A stretch of DNA of 64,000 nucleotides from Varibaculum timonense_A (lineage in GTDB: Bacteria > Actinomycetota > Actinomycetes > Actinomycetales > Actinomycetaceae), in assembly GCF_027694345.1 (NCBI RefSeq), contig NZ_JAQEVU010000001.1:124001-188000 (forward strand). Reading direction: 5' to 3'. Below the pieces are notes generated by a model. It had not been told where the DNA came from and searched no databases. It worked only from the letters and a program-made list of their open reading frames with translations. Below are positions 44,366 to 53,192 of this stretch, one piece after another (position 1 is the first letter of the stretch; every line of letters begins with the position of its first letter). Position numbers and translations under genes: made by a program.

Positions 44366-45406
44366 TTGACTGTGGATTCGCTTGTTTCTGACCCTACTTT
44401 TGCTCCGTTAGGTGCAGATATCGAAGTTCCCCGCGCCCAAATAACAGCTGATGACGGGGTGCTAGCTGTTGATAAGCCCTTGGGGATTACCAGTCATGAT
44501 GTGGTTGCCCGGCTGCGCCGTCTCGCGGCTACTCGCAAGGTGGGTCATGCCGGTACTTTGGATCCGGCCGCATCAGGCGTATTAGTTGTTGGTCTTGGCC
44601 GCGGCACTAAACTTTTACAGTATCTGCAAGGGCTAAAGAAAACCTATATTGCCCGGGTTTGTTTCGGGGTGGAAACTGATAGCGAGGACGCGCAGGGAAC
44701 TATTACCGCTAAACGGGGCGCTGGTATACAGGATTTAGCGGGGATTCAGACCGTGTTGCAGCATTGGCGTGGGCAGGTAATGCAGGTTCCTAGTGCTTTT
44801 TCGGCTTTAAAAATCCGAGGTCGAAGGGCTGCTGACCGTATTCGCAGCGGAGAAAATGTGCAGCTTCCGTCAAGGCCGATTACTATCTATGAGCTTACTT
44901 TGCTGGGGGAACCGGAAGAGGGCGTCCTCGATGGGAGTCGGGTGGTTTATCAGGATATTCGGGTGACGTGTTCGGCTGGTACTTATGTTCGTGCCTTGGG
45001 GCGAGATTTGGGTAATGAACTGGGTATAGGGGCGCATCTTAGGGGATTGCGGCGGGTTAGGGTTGGTCTTTTTGGGCTAGATACTACCCAAAATGAGGCG
45101 GAGGATTCTGCTTTTCCTGTCTATAACCTGCAGGAACTATCGCGTCTAGTTGCCGATAAACAGCAGTTGCCAGTAGTTAATCTTGATGAAATCTGCGCGA
45201 GGATGTTTCCGGTTTGTCCGGTGAGTGCGGAGGTTATTACCGCTCTGGGTTATGGACAACGTCCGCTAGCTAATCTTGAAACTATTGGGGGCGGTTTCGC
45301 AAATCCAGATACCGTTTATGCCTTGGCTGACGACCAAGGTTCGATAGCTTTTTTGGCGCGGCTTCGCGATAACTCCTGGCGCAGCGTCCTAAATCTCCGC
45401 TCGTAG
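44366..45406 (+). CDS. truB: tRNA pseudouridine-55 synthase
   Basis: Makes pseudouridine 55 in the T-loop of tRNA. A 346-residue protein with VDKPLGITSHDVV, the catalytic GHAGTLDPAASGVLVVGLGR, YIARVCFGVETDSED and CSAGTYVRALGRDLG. The C-terminal part resembles a PUA-like domain. The start is TTG 44366 (GTG 44372 would also do). Its stop lies one base from that of the convergent ABC permease. Confidence 0.94.
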   Translation: MTVDSLVSDPTFAPLGADIEVPRAQITADDGVLAVDKPLGITSHDVVARLRRLAATRKVGHAGTLDPAASGVLVVGLGRGTKLLQYLQGLKKTYIARVCFGVETDSEDAQGTITAKRGAGIQDLAGIQTVLQHWRGQVMQVPSAFSALKIRGRRAADRIRSGENVQLPSRPITIYELTLLGEPEEGVLDGSRVVYQDIRVTCSAGTYVRALGRDLGNELGIGAHLRGLRRVRVGLFGLDTTQNEAEDSAFPVYNLQELSRLVADKQQLPVVNLDEICARMFPVCPVSAEVITALGYGQRPLANLETIGGGFANPDTVYALADDQGSIAFLARLRDNSWRSVLNLRS

Positions 45407-45407
45407 A

Positions 45408-46214
45408 TTATCCCTTAACTGCGCCATCAACCATTCCAGAGATAAAGAACCGCTGGAGACAGAAATAGATTATAACCATTGGTAATGCCACCCACACGGC
45501 TCCTGCTGCCAGAAGGGTTGAACCTTGAGTATATTGTCCTTGGAAGAACGCTAATCCAAGGGGAGCAGTCATAACTATTCCAGACGGGGACATAATGAGT
45601 GGGATTAAAAAGTCATTCCACGTCCACATAAAGGTTAGTAAAACTAATGTAACCAAAGTTGGTATAGCTAAAGGGATTAGAACTTGATACATAATACGCA
45701 AGTTCCCAGCGCCATCTATGCGGGCAGCTTCAATAATTCCGGGGTTAAAGTTTCGAAAGAATGCTCGCATCCAAAATGTTCCAAATGCTAAGGATTGAGC
45801 GATTTGGGGTAGTGCAACCGCCCAAATAGTGTCCGTTAATCCCAGGCTCCGAAAATCATAGTATAGCGGCAAAATGATTGCCTCAGTTGGAATCATTAAT
45901 CCGAGCAAGAATAAAAAGAAAATGATTTTTTCGCCGCGTGGTTTTAACACTGCCAGGGCGTAGCCACTCATTATCGATAGAACCAGGGCTATAAAGACCA
46001 CTACAACCGCTATGCGGAAAGAATTCCACATATATTCTGAGAAATGTCCTTGATGCCAGGCAGTAATGAAGTTTTCTGGGTGGAACCAGGAGGTATCTCC
46101 TACCTTTTCCGCTGATAAGGCAAGATAAATAACATAGAGAATTGGGGTTAGCGTCAATATGGTTGCTACCGCTAGCAAGATGAAAGCAAATGCTTTTTGT
46201 TTCGTGGAATGCAT
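45408..46214 (-). CDS. sugar ABC transporter permease (MalG type)
   Basis: Inner-membrane component of a CUT1-family importer, 268 residues with six predicted helices. The EAA loop reads EAARIDGAGNLRIMYQVLIPL (about 160-180). It begins two bases after the MalF-type gene. No ATPase is present in the module, so a shared MsiK-type ATPase from elsewhere is presumably used, as in other actinobacteria. Confidence 0.93.
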   Translation of the reverse strand: MHSTKQKAFAFILLAVATILTLTPILYVIYLALSAEKVGDTSWFHPENFITAWHQGHFSEYMWNSFRIAVVVVFIALVLSIMSGYALAVLKPRGEKIIFFLFLLGLMIPTEAIILPLYYDFRSLGLTDTIWAVALPQIAQSLAFGTFWMRAFFRNFNPGIIEAARIDGAGNLRIMYQVLIPLAIPTLVTLVLLTFMWTWNDFLIPLIMSPSGIVMTAPLGLAFFQGQYTQGSTLLAAGAVWVALPMVIIYFCLQRFFISGMVDGAVKG

Positions 46215-46216
46215 GG

Positions 46217-47110
46217 TTACTCTCGTTCTCCTATGAGGTTTACACCTAAGTTGATGAAGAAAATTATTAGAGTTAAAACAACAGCTAGGGAGGAAGCTAC
46301 TCCCACCTCTCCGAGACGGAATGCATGGTTATATACCTCATAGGAGGGAACGGAAGTAGATGAACCCGGACCTCCGGAGGTAGTTATATATACAAGGTCA
46401 AAAGTCTTTAGAGCTGCGATAATGGTTAAAGTTAAGGAGACAACAATCTCTGCACGTACTCCCGGAACGGTAATGTAAAAGAATTGGCGAATAGGTCCTG
46501 CTCCATCAACCCGTGCAGCTTCATAGTATTCTTCGGGAATTCTGGTCATACCTGACATGAGTAGAACCGTGACTAAGCCGGTCGAGACCCAGGTGCCAAT
46601 GAACCCTACAGCGATGAGCGCCGTTTTGAAGTCCCCGAGCCAACCGCGAGTAATAGTGTCTAAACCTATAAGACGTAAAGCTGAATTGACCAGTCCGTTT
46701 GGGGCATAAAGCTGACGCCATGCTATTGCTAGAACCACCATAGCTATTACTTGCGGTAGGAACATAACTGTTCGGAAAAAACCAGTGCCGGGAGCTTTAC
46801 CTCGAATTAGAAGAGAAGCTAGCAGCATTCCCAAAAGAAGCGGAATTATGGCGTAGAAGATAATCAGGATTATTGCGTGTGTGAACGAAGATAACAGTAC
46901 CGGATTTGAGAATAAAAGGCGGTAGTTGTCAATACCTACCCATTTCGGATCCGATAATCCGTCCCACTCGTAGAGAGAAAAACCGAAGACCCGGACTATG
47001 GGGTAAAGCATGAAAAGACTATAGAAAATAACTGGGATAGCTAAAAGTGCCCAGGCGCTAAACTCGCTGCCGCGCCTTAAGTGCTTTTTCTCCTGGTGAT
47101 GCTGGTTCAA
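46217..47110 (-). CDS. sugar ABC transporter permease (MalF type)
   Basis: A 297-residue partner permease with six helices. The EAA loop is seen as YYEAARVDGAGPIRQFFYITVP near 197-218. The start is TTG with AGGAG nine bases upstream. It lies 72 bases after the binding-protein gene, within one transcript. Confidence 0.92.
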   Translation of the reverse strand: MNQHHQEKKHLRRGSEFSAWALLAIPVIFYSLFMLYPIVRVFGFSLYEWDGLSDPKWVGIDNYRLLFSNPVLLSSFTHAIILIIFYAIIPLLLGMLLASLLIRGKAPGTGFFRTVMFLPQVIAMVVLAIAWRQLYAPNGLVNSALRLIGLDTITRGWLGDFKTALIAVGFIGTWVSTGLVTVLLMSGMTRIPEEYYEAARVDGAGPIRQFFYITVPGVRAEIVVSLTLTIIAALKTFDLVYITTSGGPGSSTSVPSYEVYNHAFRLGEVGVASSLAVVLTLIIFFINLGVNLIGERE

Positions 47111-47182
47111 TGGGAATCATCTCCTAGGGAATTGTGAGGTTTGGGAGCTGCAAGCAGCAACTCCCAAACCTGACAGTTGTGT

Positions 47183-48541
47183 TTACCGTTGTATGGCTTT
47201 GTTATAGTGAGCGTCCATCGTCTCTATAAATTTTTCCGGGGTAGTTTCTGACGCTAATAAACTTTGTAGTGCTGCACCCAAGTCTTTATCCATGGTGGGG
47301 GAGGCATAGTTCATATAGGGAAGAACATTGCCTTTGGTAGTCAGTTCTTCAAAAGCTTTTAGGACATCCGCGGTGATATCGGTTTTATCTCCTAGGTAAC
47401 TTGCAGTGTTGTTGATAGGGACATTGCCGGTTTCGGATAGTACTTTCATCGCGTCTTGGTTAGTAATGAAATCAATATAAGCTGCAGCAACGTTCTTGTC
47501 TTTTGCTTTGGTGGAGATAGTGAACGGCAGACCAGTTCCTCCGGTGGTTTGTATTTTGTCCATGTTCTCACTCTTTGGGGGAAGGATGAACTTTACATCG
47601 TCTTTCATAGCTGCTTTTAAATCAGGCGCTAACCAGGAACCTGCTATCAGGAATACTCCTTCTTTTTTGCTGAAAGACTGCCAGACGGAATCATAATCTA
47701 AGCCGTTATAGCCTTCGTTGAAATACCCGCTCTTTGCCCAGTTAGCTAAGGTTTCGGCAGCTTTTTTATTTCCCTCGGTTTTCCAACTAGCTCCCTTGTT
47801 TCCGAATCCTAGGGTACGGATAGTGTCGGCTTTTTCGCTAGCACCTTCAACTACTCCCCAAACATGGATTCCGGGCCACTGTTCCACGTTGCCCAGCATG
47901 AGGGGAGTGCCGCCCTTATCTTTAATGGTTTTTAGAGCTTTGTTGAAATCTTCCCAGGTTTTTGGGGGTTCCAAGCCGTATTTTTTAAGTTCCGAAGGCG
48001 CATAATAGATGCCGACAGATTCGCCAACTTGGGGAAGGCCATATAGGTTTCCGGTACCGAAGTCTTTGCCATCGGTAGAGTATCGCGCATAGCCCAATAT
48101 GTCTTTGGAGTAGTTCTTCTCCCAGCCGTAGGCTTTTGACCATGGTTCTAGGGAAACTAATTGTTTCGCGCTAACAAATTTGCCCATCATAGAACGGGCG
48201 TTATCTGTTTGCGCAACGTCAGGACCGTCCTTACCTGATAGCGCAAGAGCGAGGGTGGTGGTCAGGTCATCGTAAGATTTCGATACTCGTTTTATTGTTA
48301 TATTTGGGTATTTTTCTTGGAACTTTTTGTTCAGTTTTTCTATTTGCTCGTTTTGTCCTCCACGACTTTCTTGATCCCAAACTGTTAAAGTCTGTTTAGG
48401 TAGCTTAGAAATGTCAGTGACTATTTCTGTAGTCTTCTGCTCGCTAGATTCGCTACTCTTTTGAGGTGCGCAGCCACTAAGGGCTCCGATACTGAGTGCT
48501 GCCATCGCAGTTATTGCCGCAGCGTGCTGCCAATGCTTCAT
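47183..48541 (-). CDS. carbohydrate ABC transporter substrate-binding lipoprotein
   Basis: Extracellular receptor (452 residues) of the importer, anchored by a lipid: signal peptide with lipobox ALSGC at 20-24. The mature part has the CUT1 binding-protein look (QTLTVWDQESRGGQ, KFQEKYPNITIKRVS, GKDGPDVAQ). ATG is preceded by AAAGGA. The sugar bound is not evident; the GH4 glycosidase in the module suggests a glycoside or disaccharide. Confidence 0.92.
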   Translation of the reverse strand: MKHWQHAAAITAMAALSIGALSGCAPQKSSESSEQKTTEIVTDISKLPKQTLTVWDQESRGGQNEQIEKLNKKFQEKYPNITIKRVSKSYDDLTTTLALALSGKDGPDVAQTDNARSMMGKFVSAKQLVSLEPWSKAYGWEKNYSKDILGYARYSTDGKDFGTGNLYGLPQVGESVGIYYAPSELKKYGLEPPKTWEDFNKALKTIKDKGGTPLMLGNVEQWPGIHVWGVVEGASEKADTIRTLGFGNKGASWKTEGNKKAAETLANWAKSGYFNEGYNGLDYDSVWQSFSKKEGVFLIAGSWLAPDLKAAMKDDVKFILPPKSENMDKIQTTGGTGLPFTISTKAKDKNVAAAYIDFITNQDAMKVLSETGNVPINNTASYLGDKTDITADVLKAFEELTTKGNVLPYMNYASPTMDKDLGAALQSLLASETTPEKFIETMDAHYNKAIQR

Positions 48542-48567
48542 TGCATATCCTTTCGGTGTCTGTTCTG

Positions 48568-49500
48568 TTAATGATTTATTGTTTGATAGAAGTCTTTTAG
48601 CTCTCCAAGTGTGGGGGCAGCCAGAGCTGAGCCGGCTCTAGTGGTTTGTAAGCTAGCTATATAAATAGCAATGGTTGCTGCATCTTCCAGGTTGAGCTCT
48701 GCACTTAATGCCCAGATTAGACCGGCAGTGAAAGTGTCTCCTGCTCCGGTGGTGTCTTTAACGCAGACGTTTGGAGCCGGTAAATCATATCTTTGATTAT
48801 TTCGGGAGTGAACGTAAGCTCCATCGTTTCCCTGCGTGACGATAATATCTGTACCCAGGCTAGCTAGTTTATTAGCAGCGAGACTAACGTTGTTGAGCCC
48901 AGTAAGTGCACATGCTTCCTCGCTATTGGGTACAAAGATGTCCACCTCGTTAATTGTGTTGATTAAGTCTGGATTCTCGGTGTCTTGCCAGCCAACATCG
49001 GCTATAACTTTGGTTCCGCGCTCACGCCAAGATTTAATTTGCTTGGAGTTTGCGGCAACATCTGCCAGTCCGATAGATAAGAAGTCTGGTGGACGGGTCA
49101 ATGGGGGAAGGGGTGGGGTGCACGGCATTCCGTGACTTATCAGGGCGCGTTCTCCCTGATAGGGGAGAGCAACTGTTAAGTTTTGATGCTCCCTTTGTTG
49201 GGAGTATTTCATATCTACTCCCATTGTTTCTAGTGCGTGTTTGCAGATGTTTCCTAGAAAATCATTGCCGATAAAACTGCATATTTCGACGCTCATTCCC
49301 AGCCGAACGCAGGCTATTGCTTGGTTGGCTACTCCACCCGGTCCCCATTCCAAAGAGTCCGACCAGATTTCATGCCCTAGGCTCGGGAAAGCTTTAAGAC
49401 CGGTAAAGTTTAAATCAAGAAATAGTGGTCCAGCGGTTATCACGTGTGTCGCCTTGGAGGCAGTGTTGTGTTGCTTCAAGAAGCCTGATAAATCACGCAT
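48568..49500 (-). CDS. PfkB-family carbohydrate kinase
   Basis: A 310-residue kinase of the ribokinase branch. WGPGGVANQAIACVRLG (near 52-68 from the ATG) is the sugar-binding GG region, and KDTTGAGDTFTAGLIWAL near 245 has the catalytic Asp. It is in one operon after the importer genes. With GH4 it may phosphorylate the imported glycoside or the released sugar. I use ATG 49500; an in-frame TTG at 49518 is possible. The region is short enough for a leaderless mRNA. Confidence 0.88.
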   Translation of the reverse strand: MRDLSGFLKQHNTASKATHVITAGPLFLDLNFTGLKAFPSLGHEIWSDSLEWGPGGVANQAIACVRLGMSVEICSFIGNDFLGNICKHALETMGVDMKYSQQREHQNLTVALPYQGERALISHGMPCTPPLPPLTRPPDFLSIGLADVAANSKQIKSWRERGTKVIADVGWQDTENPDLINTINEVDIFVPNSEEACALTGLNNVSLAANKLASLGTDIIVTQGNDGAYVHSRNNQRYDLPAPNVCVKDTTGAGDTFTAGLIWALSAELNLEDAATIAIYIASLQTTRAGSALAAPTLGELKDFYQTINH

Positions 49501-49510
49501 GTGGCTATTA

Positions 49511-49550
49511 TTGCACAAAAACTGACAGAAATTGCGTAAAGTTGCGCAAA
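49511..49550. promoter_or_regulatory. three TTGC(A/G)(C/T)AAA sites, probable operator of the sugar module
   Basis: TTGCACAAA (49511), TTGCGTAAA (49532) and TTGCGCAAA (49542) are spaced 21 and 10 bases apart, that is, whole turns of the helix, so the sites face the same side. They lie in the gap between the divergent kinase and DeoR-type genes and should be the repressor's own target. A fit to LacI- or DeoR-type binding is plausible. Confidence 0.6.
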
Positions 49551-49579
49551 AGTGAAAGAAAGTGGGGTAAACTTAAGTC

Positions 49580-50317
49580 ATGTTGCCACATCAACGCCGG
49601 ATGCAAATTGCCAATATCGTCAAAAAAAACGGGAATATGACCATTTCCCAGTTGGCCAACCATCTACAGGTTTCAGATTCCACTATTCGCCGAGATTTAT
49701 CACTTCTTGATCGCGAGGGGATGCTGACTCGCGTTCGTGGCGGTGTTATCGAATCTGATGTAAACCCTTTCGTTGAGGTTGCGGCATATGCACATGATGA
49801 AAAGCAGCGCATCGCTAAGGCTGCATCGGAGCTAATAGCGGATCGTACGACCGTAATAATTGATATTGGAACCACAGGTGCGGCATTAGCTAGAGAACTT
49901 CGTGGTCGAGATTTAGCGGTGATTACTACCTCGCTGGCGGTAGTTGATGAATTACGAGACTCCCCCCAAACGGAACTTATCGTTCTTGGAGGAGTGCTGC
50001 GTCAATCTTACCGTTCCCTAGTAGGAAACATTCCGGAAAACGCCCTTTCTCAAATTACTGCCGATTATGCTTTCCTAGGAACGTCTGGCGTGAGATCTGA
50101 TGGGATGGTATTGGATTCCACCGGTATTGAAGTACCTATTAAACACAGTATTTTGGAGCATTCGCTAAATACTTACCTATTAGCAGCCACCGATAAATTC
50201 CCTGGATCTGGCTTGTTAAATGTTACTTACATAGAGAACATGACCGGATTGGTAACCAGCGCTGATAGTTCATTACTTCCTGAACAAACTAAAAAAATAG
50301 AGGTGATTTTTGCATGA
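49580..50317 (+). CDS. DeoR-family transcriptional repressor
   Basis: A 245-residue regulator. N-terminal HTH NMTISQLANHLQVSDSTIRR followed by DLSLLDREGMLTRVRGGV, the DeoR signature. The C-terminal sugar-phosphate sensor has IDIGTTGAALARELR and FLGTSGVRSDGMVLDSTGIE. It overlaps the GH4 gene by 4 bases and is divergent from the kinase/importer genes, so it probably controls both arms in response to a phosphosugar. Confidence 0.9.
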   Translation: MLPHQRRMQIANIVKKNGNMTISQLANHLQVSDSTIRRDLSLLDREGMLTRVRGGVIESDVNPFVEVAAYAHDEKQRIAKAASELIADRTTVIIDIGTTGAALARELRGRDLAVITTSLAVVDELRDSPQTELIVLGGVLRQSYRSLVGNIPENALSQITADYAFLGTSGVRSDGMVLDSTGIEVPIKHSILEHSLNTYLLAATDKFPGSGLLNVTYIENMTGLVTSADSSLLPEQTKKIEVIFA

Positions 50318-51681
50318 AGTTAGTAATCATTGGGGGAGGCGGATTTCGAGTACCCCAGGTTATAGAAGTTCTAAGTAGTCCGGAAGCAAAACTCCGAGTA
50401 GATGAAGTTGTTCTATATGATGTTGATTGCGCACGTACAGATGCAATTATGGCGGTTTTGAGAGGGTCAGGGTTCTTAGATTGCCCTACCAGTCCATCGG
50501 TTTCAGCTTGTTATGACCTGTCTGAGGCTCTTGTTGGTGCTGATTTCGTATTCTCAGCCATGCGGATTGGGGGAACGTGCGGTCGCATTACTGACGAGCG
50601 AGTTGGCTTGGGGCATGGTGTCCTAGGTCAGGAAACCGTTGGTGTCGGTGGATATGCTTACGCCCTCCGCACTATCCCCGCAGCCCTAGAGCTGGCTCGC
50701 ACTATTAAAAAGGTTGCACCGGAGAGTTGGACAATCAACTTCACTAACCCTGCCGGGATTATTACTCAAGCAATGCGAAAAGTTTTGGGACATAAGGTAA
50801 TCGGTATTTGTGATACCCCAATCGGTCTCATGCGCAGAGCTTGCGCGGCTTTAGGGGTAAACCAAGAGGACGTGCAATTTGATTATGTGGGATTAAATCA
50901 CCTTGGTTGGCTGCGTACCTTGGTAAAAGATGGGGAAGATTTGCTTCCACAACTGCTCGCGGATGATGACTTATTGGACCATATGGAGGAGGCTCGCACT
51001 ATAGGGGGAGATTGGATTCGCGCAATTGGGAAGCTACCTAATGAGTATCTTTACTACTACTATCTAAATCGCGAATCACTATCCCGTATTAAAAATGGGG
51101 AGCAAACCAGAGGAGAATTTCTTAACAGTCAGCAAAGTGGTTTTTATTCAGACGTATTAAAAAACCCGCAAAAGGCTTGGCAGCTATGGAATCAATATCA
51201 TAATGAGCGGGAAGCAACTTATATGGCAGAATCAAGAGACCCAGACAAACGGGATGGAAGGCGTGCAGAAGATATTGCGGGAGGCGGCTACCAAGAAGTT
51301 GCTCTAGGAATTATGGAAGCACTAACTCTGGATAGTCCAGCGCGAATGATTCTTAACGTCGGTAATGGGGATTGCGCAGAAACCCCGTTGCTGATTCCTG
51401 AGCTAAATGCACAAGCCGTGGTGGAAGTTCCTTGTTGGGTCGATGGTAGCGGTGTTCACCCTCAGAAAGTAGCCCCGGTTACTGGGGCGGAACTGGGTTT
51501 GATAACTTCGGTTAAAGCGTGTGAAGAGTTGGTTATTGATGCGGCTATAGAAGGGGATAAGACCAAGGCCTGGCGTGCTTTCGCCTCCCATCCCCTAGTA
51601 GATTCGGTATTGGTGGCTCGTAAGCTCCTAAATGACTACTGTGAGAAAAACCCGCTAATCGCCAAAGTGTTTACAAGCTAG
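50314..51681 (+). CDS. family 4 glycosidase (6-phospho-glycosidase)
   Basis: A 455-residue NAD+- and Mn2+-dependent glycosidase of GH4. The Rossmann start KLVIIGGGGFRVP, the metal-ligand Cys in GICDTPIG (near 168), and GLNHLGW (near 193-199) are seen. GH4 enzymes oxidise C3 of the sugar, then release the aglycone, usually from a phosphorylated glycoside. The start overlaps the DeoR-type stop (ATGA). No PTS is nearby, so the kinase of the module may supply the phosphate. Alpha or beta specificity and sugar are not certain. Confidence 0.88.
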   Translation: MKLVIIGGGGFRVPQVIEVLSSPEAKLRVDEVVLYDVDCARTDAIMAVLRGSGFLDCPTSPSVSACYDLSEALVGADFVFSAMRIGGTCGRITDERVGLGHGVLGQETVGVGGYAYALRTIPAALELARTIKKVAPESWTINFTNPAGIITQAMRKVLGHKVIGICDTPIGLMRRACAALGVNQEDVQFDYVGLNHLGWLRTLVKDGEDLLPQLLADDDLLDHMEEARTIGGDWIRAIGKLPNEYLYYYYLNRESLSRIKNGEQTRGEFLNSQQSGFYSDVLKNPQKAWQLWNQYHNEREATYMAESRDPDKRDGRRAEDIAGGGYQEVALGIMEALTLDSPARMILNVGNGDCAETPLLIPELNAQAVVEVPCWVDGSGVHPQKVAPVTGAELGLITSVKACEELVIDAAIEGDKTKAWRAFASHPLVDSVLVARKLLNDYCEKNPLIAKVFTS

Positions 51682-51830
51682 TTACTGATCTTAGATTTTG
51701 CTGGTCGGTTCGTTTTTGTTTTAGAACTATAGCTGCTTGAGTTGGCATATTGCGATTATCGCTGCGGGCTGAGCCAGTGGAAGGCTCAAGGTGAAATGTA
51801 TTAAGTTTACAAAGTAGCTAAAGGAGAAGC

Positions 51831-52037
51831 ATGAGCCAAAACCAAAATACCGGAAACACTGGAAATACCGAAAATACCGCAAACATCGGAAACAATGCCA
51901 AGAAAACCTGTGGCTGTGGCTGCGGTTGCGGAGGTAAAGGCAAAAGCAGAAAAACTGCGGAAGAAAAACGCACCGGTGAGCTAGGAGTTCCCGCAAATGG
52001 TCGTCCAGAACTAGGCGTAACTAAAAACGGTAGCTAA
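51831..52037 (+). CDS. Cys-rich 68-residue protein
   Basis: I do not recognise this protein. Its parts are: an N-terminal Asn-Thr-Gly repeat region (NTGNTGNTENTANIG), a CxCxCxC cluster in residues 27-33 (CGCGCGCGG) that could bind a metal, a Lys-rich stretch, and a C-terminal pair of similar units ELGVPANGRP and ELGVTKNGS. The start is well supported by AAAGGAG 5 bases upstream of the ATG. It ends two bases before ribF, so the genes may be coupled. Confidence 0.6.
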   Translation: MSQNQNTGNTGNTENTANIGNNAKKTCGCGCGCGGKGKSRKTAEEKRTGELGVPANGRPELGVTKNGS

Positions 52038-52039
52038 CT

Positions 52040-53029
52040 GTGCAAATCTGGACACGTCCTCCCCACCTGGAAACTAACGAGCGCACGGTCGCCACTATCG
52101 GAATTTTTGATGGGGTACACAAGGGGCATACTCGGATTATTAAAACTGTAGTATCCAGGGCGAAACGAGACGGGCTATATGCGGTGGCAGTAACCTTTTC
52201 CCCGCACCCTTCGGTTATTCATAACCCGACCAACCCTACCGCCCTAATTCAACCTCTCCCAGATAGGCTAGATGCTTTAGCTGCTTTAGGGCTGGATGCC
52301 ACCTGGGTAGTACCCTACACTCGCGATTTAGCTAATCAAACTCCCCAACAGTTTATTGATAGCTATTTTGTAGATGGTTTACATCTAAAAGAAATCGTGG
52401 TGGGACAAGATGTTCGTTTTGGCCGCGATAACTGTGGGGATATTGAAACCTTGCGTCAATCCGGCAGTAAACAGGACTTTCAGGTGATTGAGGTTGCCGA
52501 TATTACTGACGCTCAAGCGCGACGTTACTCCTCCACGCGGGTGCGTCAATGTTTGGCAAGGGGAGACGTTCAGGGCGCCGCCCAGATTTTAGGGCGCAGC
52601 TACCGGCTGCGGGGAATCGTAGAACGGGGCTTTCAACGAGGACGTCAGCTTGGTTTCCCCACCGCTAACCTGGGGCAGACTGCCGGACTGGTGATTCCCG
52701 CTAATGGGGTTTACGCGGGGCTCTTGATACGTTCAGTTCCTGGCACTAACGCGGTTGAGCATTTACCGGCCGCGATTTCGGTGGGTACTAATCCTCAGTT
52801 TTCTGGGGACAAGGTTACGGTGGAAGCTCATGTGTTAGGGCGGGCCGACCTTAATCTTTATGATGAACCAGTTGCGATAGATTTTATTGCTCATCTGCGT
52901 CCGATGCTGAAACTAGAGAGCGTAGAAAAACTGCTTGCGCGAATGGATGAAGATTTGCGTTCCTGTAGCGAAATTCTGGGTGTTCCTCCAGCTGGTAGAA
53001 TTAATCCAGCGGATGTAACCGCACAATAG
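52040..53029 (+). CDS. ribF: bifunctional riboflavin kinase / FAD synthetase
   Basis: Makes FMN and FAD. 329 residues. N-terminal FMN adenylyltransferase with GIFDGVHKGHTRII and STRVRQCLARGD; C-terminal riboflavin kinase with RGFQRGRQLGFPTANLG and ANGVYAGLL. The start is GTG, two bases after the Cys-rich gene. In other actinobacteria it follows truB directly; here a 6.4 kb sugar module and the Cys-rich gene intervene. Confidence 0.94.
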   Translation: MQIWTRPPHLETNERTVATIGIFDGVHKGHTRIIKTVVSRAKRDGLYAVAVTFSPHPSVIHNPTNPTALIQPLPDRLDALAALGLDATWVVPYTRDLANQTPQQFIDSYFVDGLHLKEIVVGQDVRFGRDNCGDIETLRQSGSKQDFQVIEVADITDAQARRYSSTRVRQCLARGDVQGAAQILGRSYRLRGIVERGFQRGRQLGFPTANLGQTAGLVIPANGVYAGLLIRSVPGTNAVEHLPAAISVGTNPQFSGDKVTVEAHVLGRADLNLYDEPVAIDFIAHLRPMLKLESVEKLLARMDEDLRSCSEILGVPPAGRINPADVTAQ

Positions 53030-53192
53030 CTCGCTAGACAGCTACTTCGCTTACCTGGGGGTAGCTGACTGCTGGAGCTGCTGGCAACGAAAAGCCTGAT
53101 TTTCGCCCTTTTGAATCCATAGAGGATTTATATAGCGGGTGGTGGGGCTGAACTTATCAAAACTGAAAATAAAAGACTAGGGACGCTAAAGA

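Noticed and set aside
51682..51830. Possible FMN riboswitch upstream of ribF
   Set aside because: None of the conserved AGGAUAUG-type core is visible.
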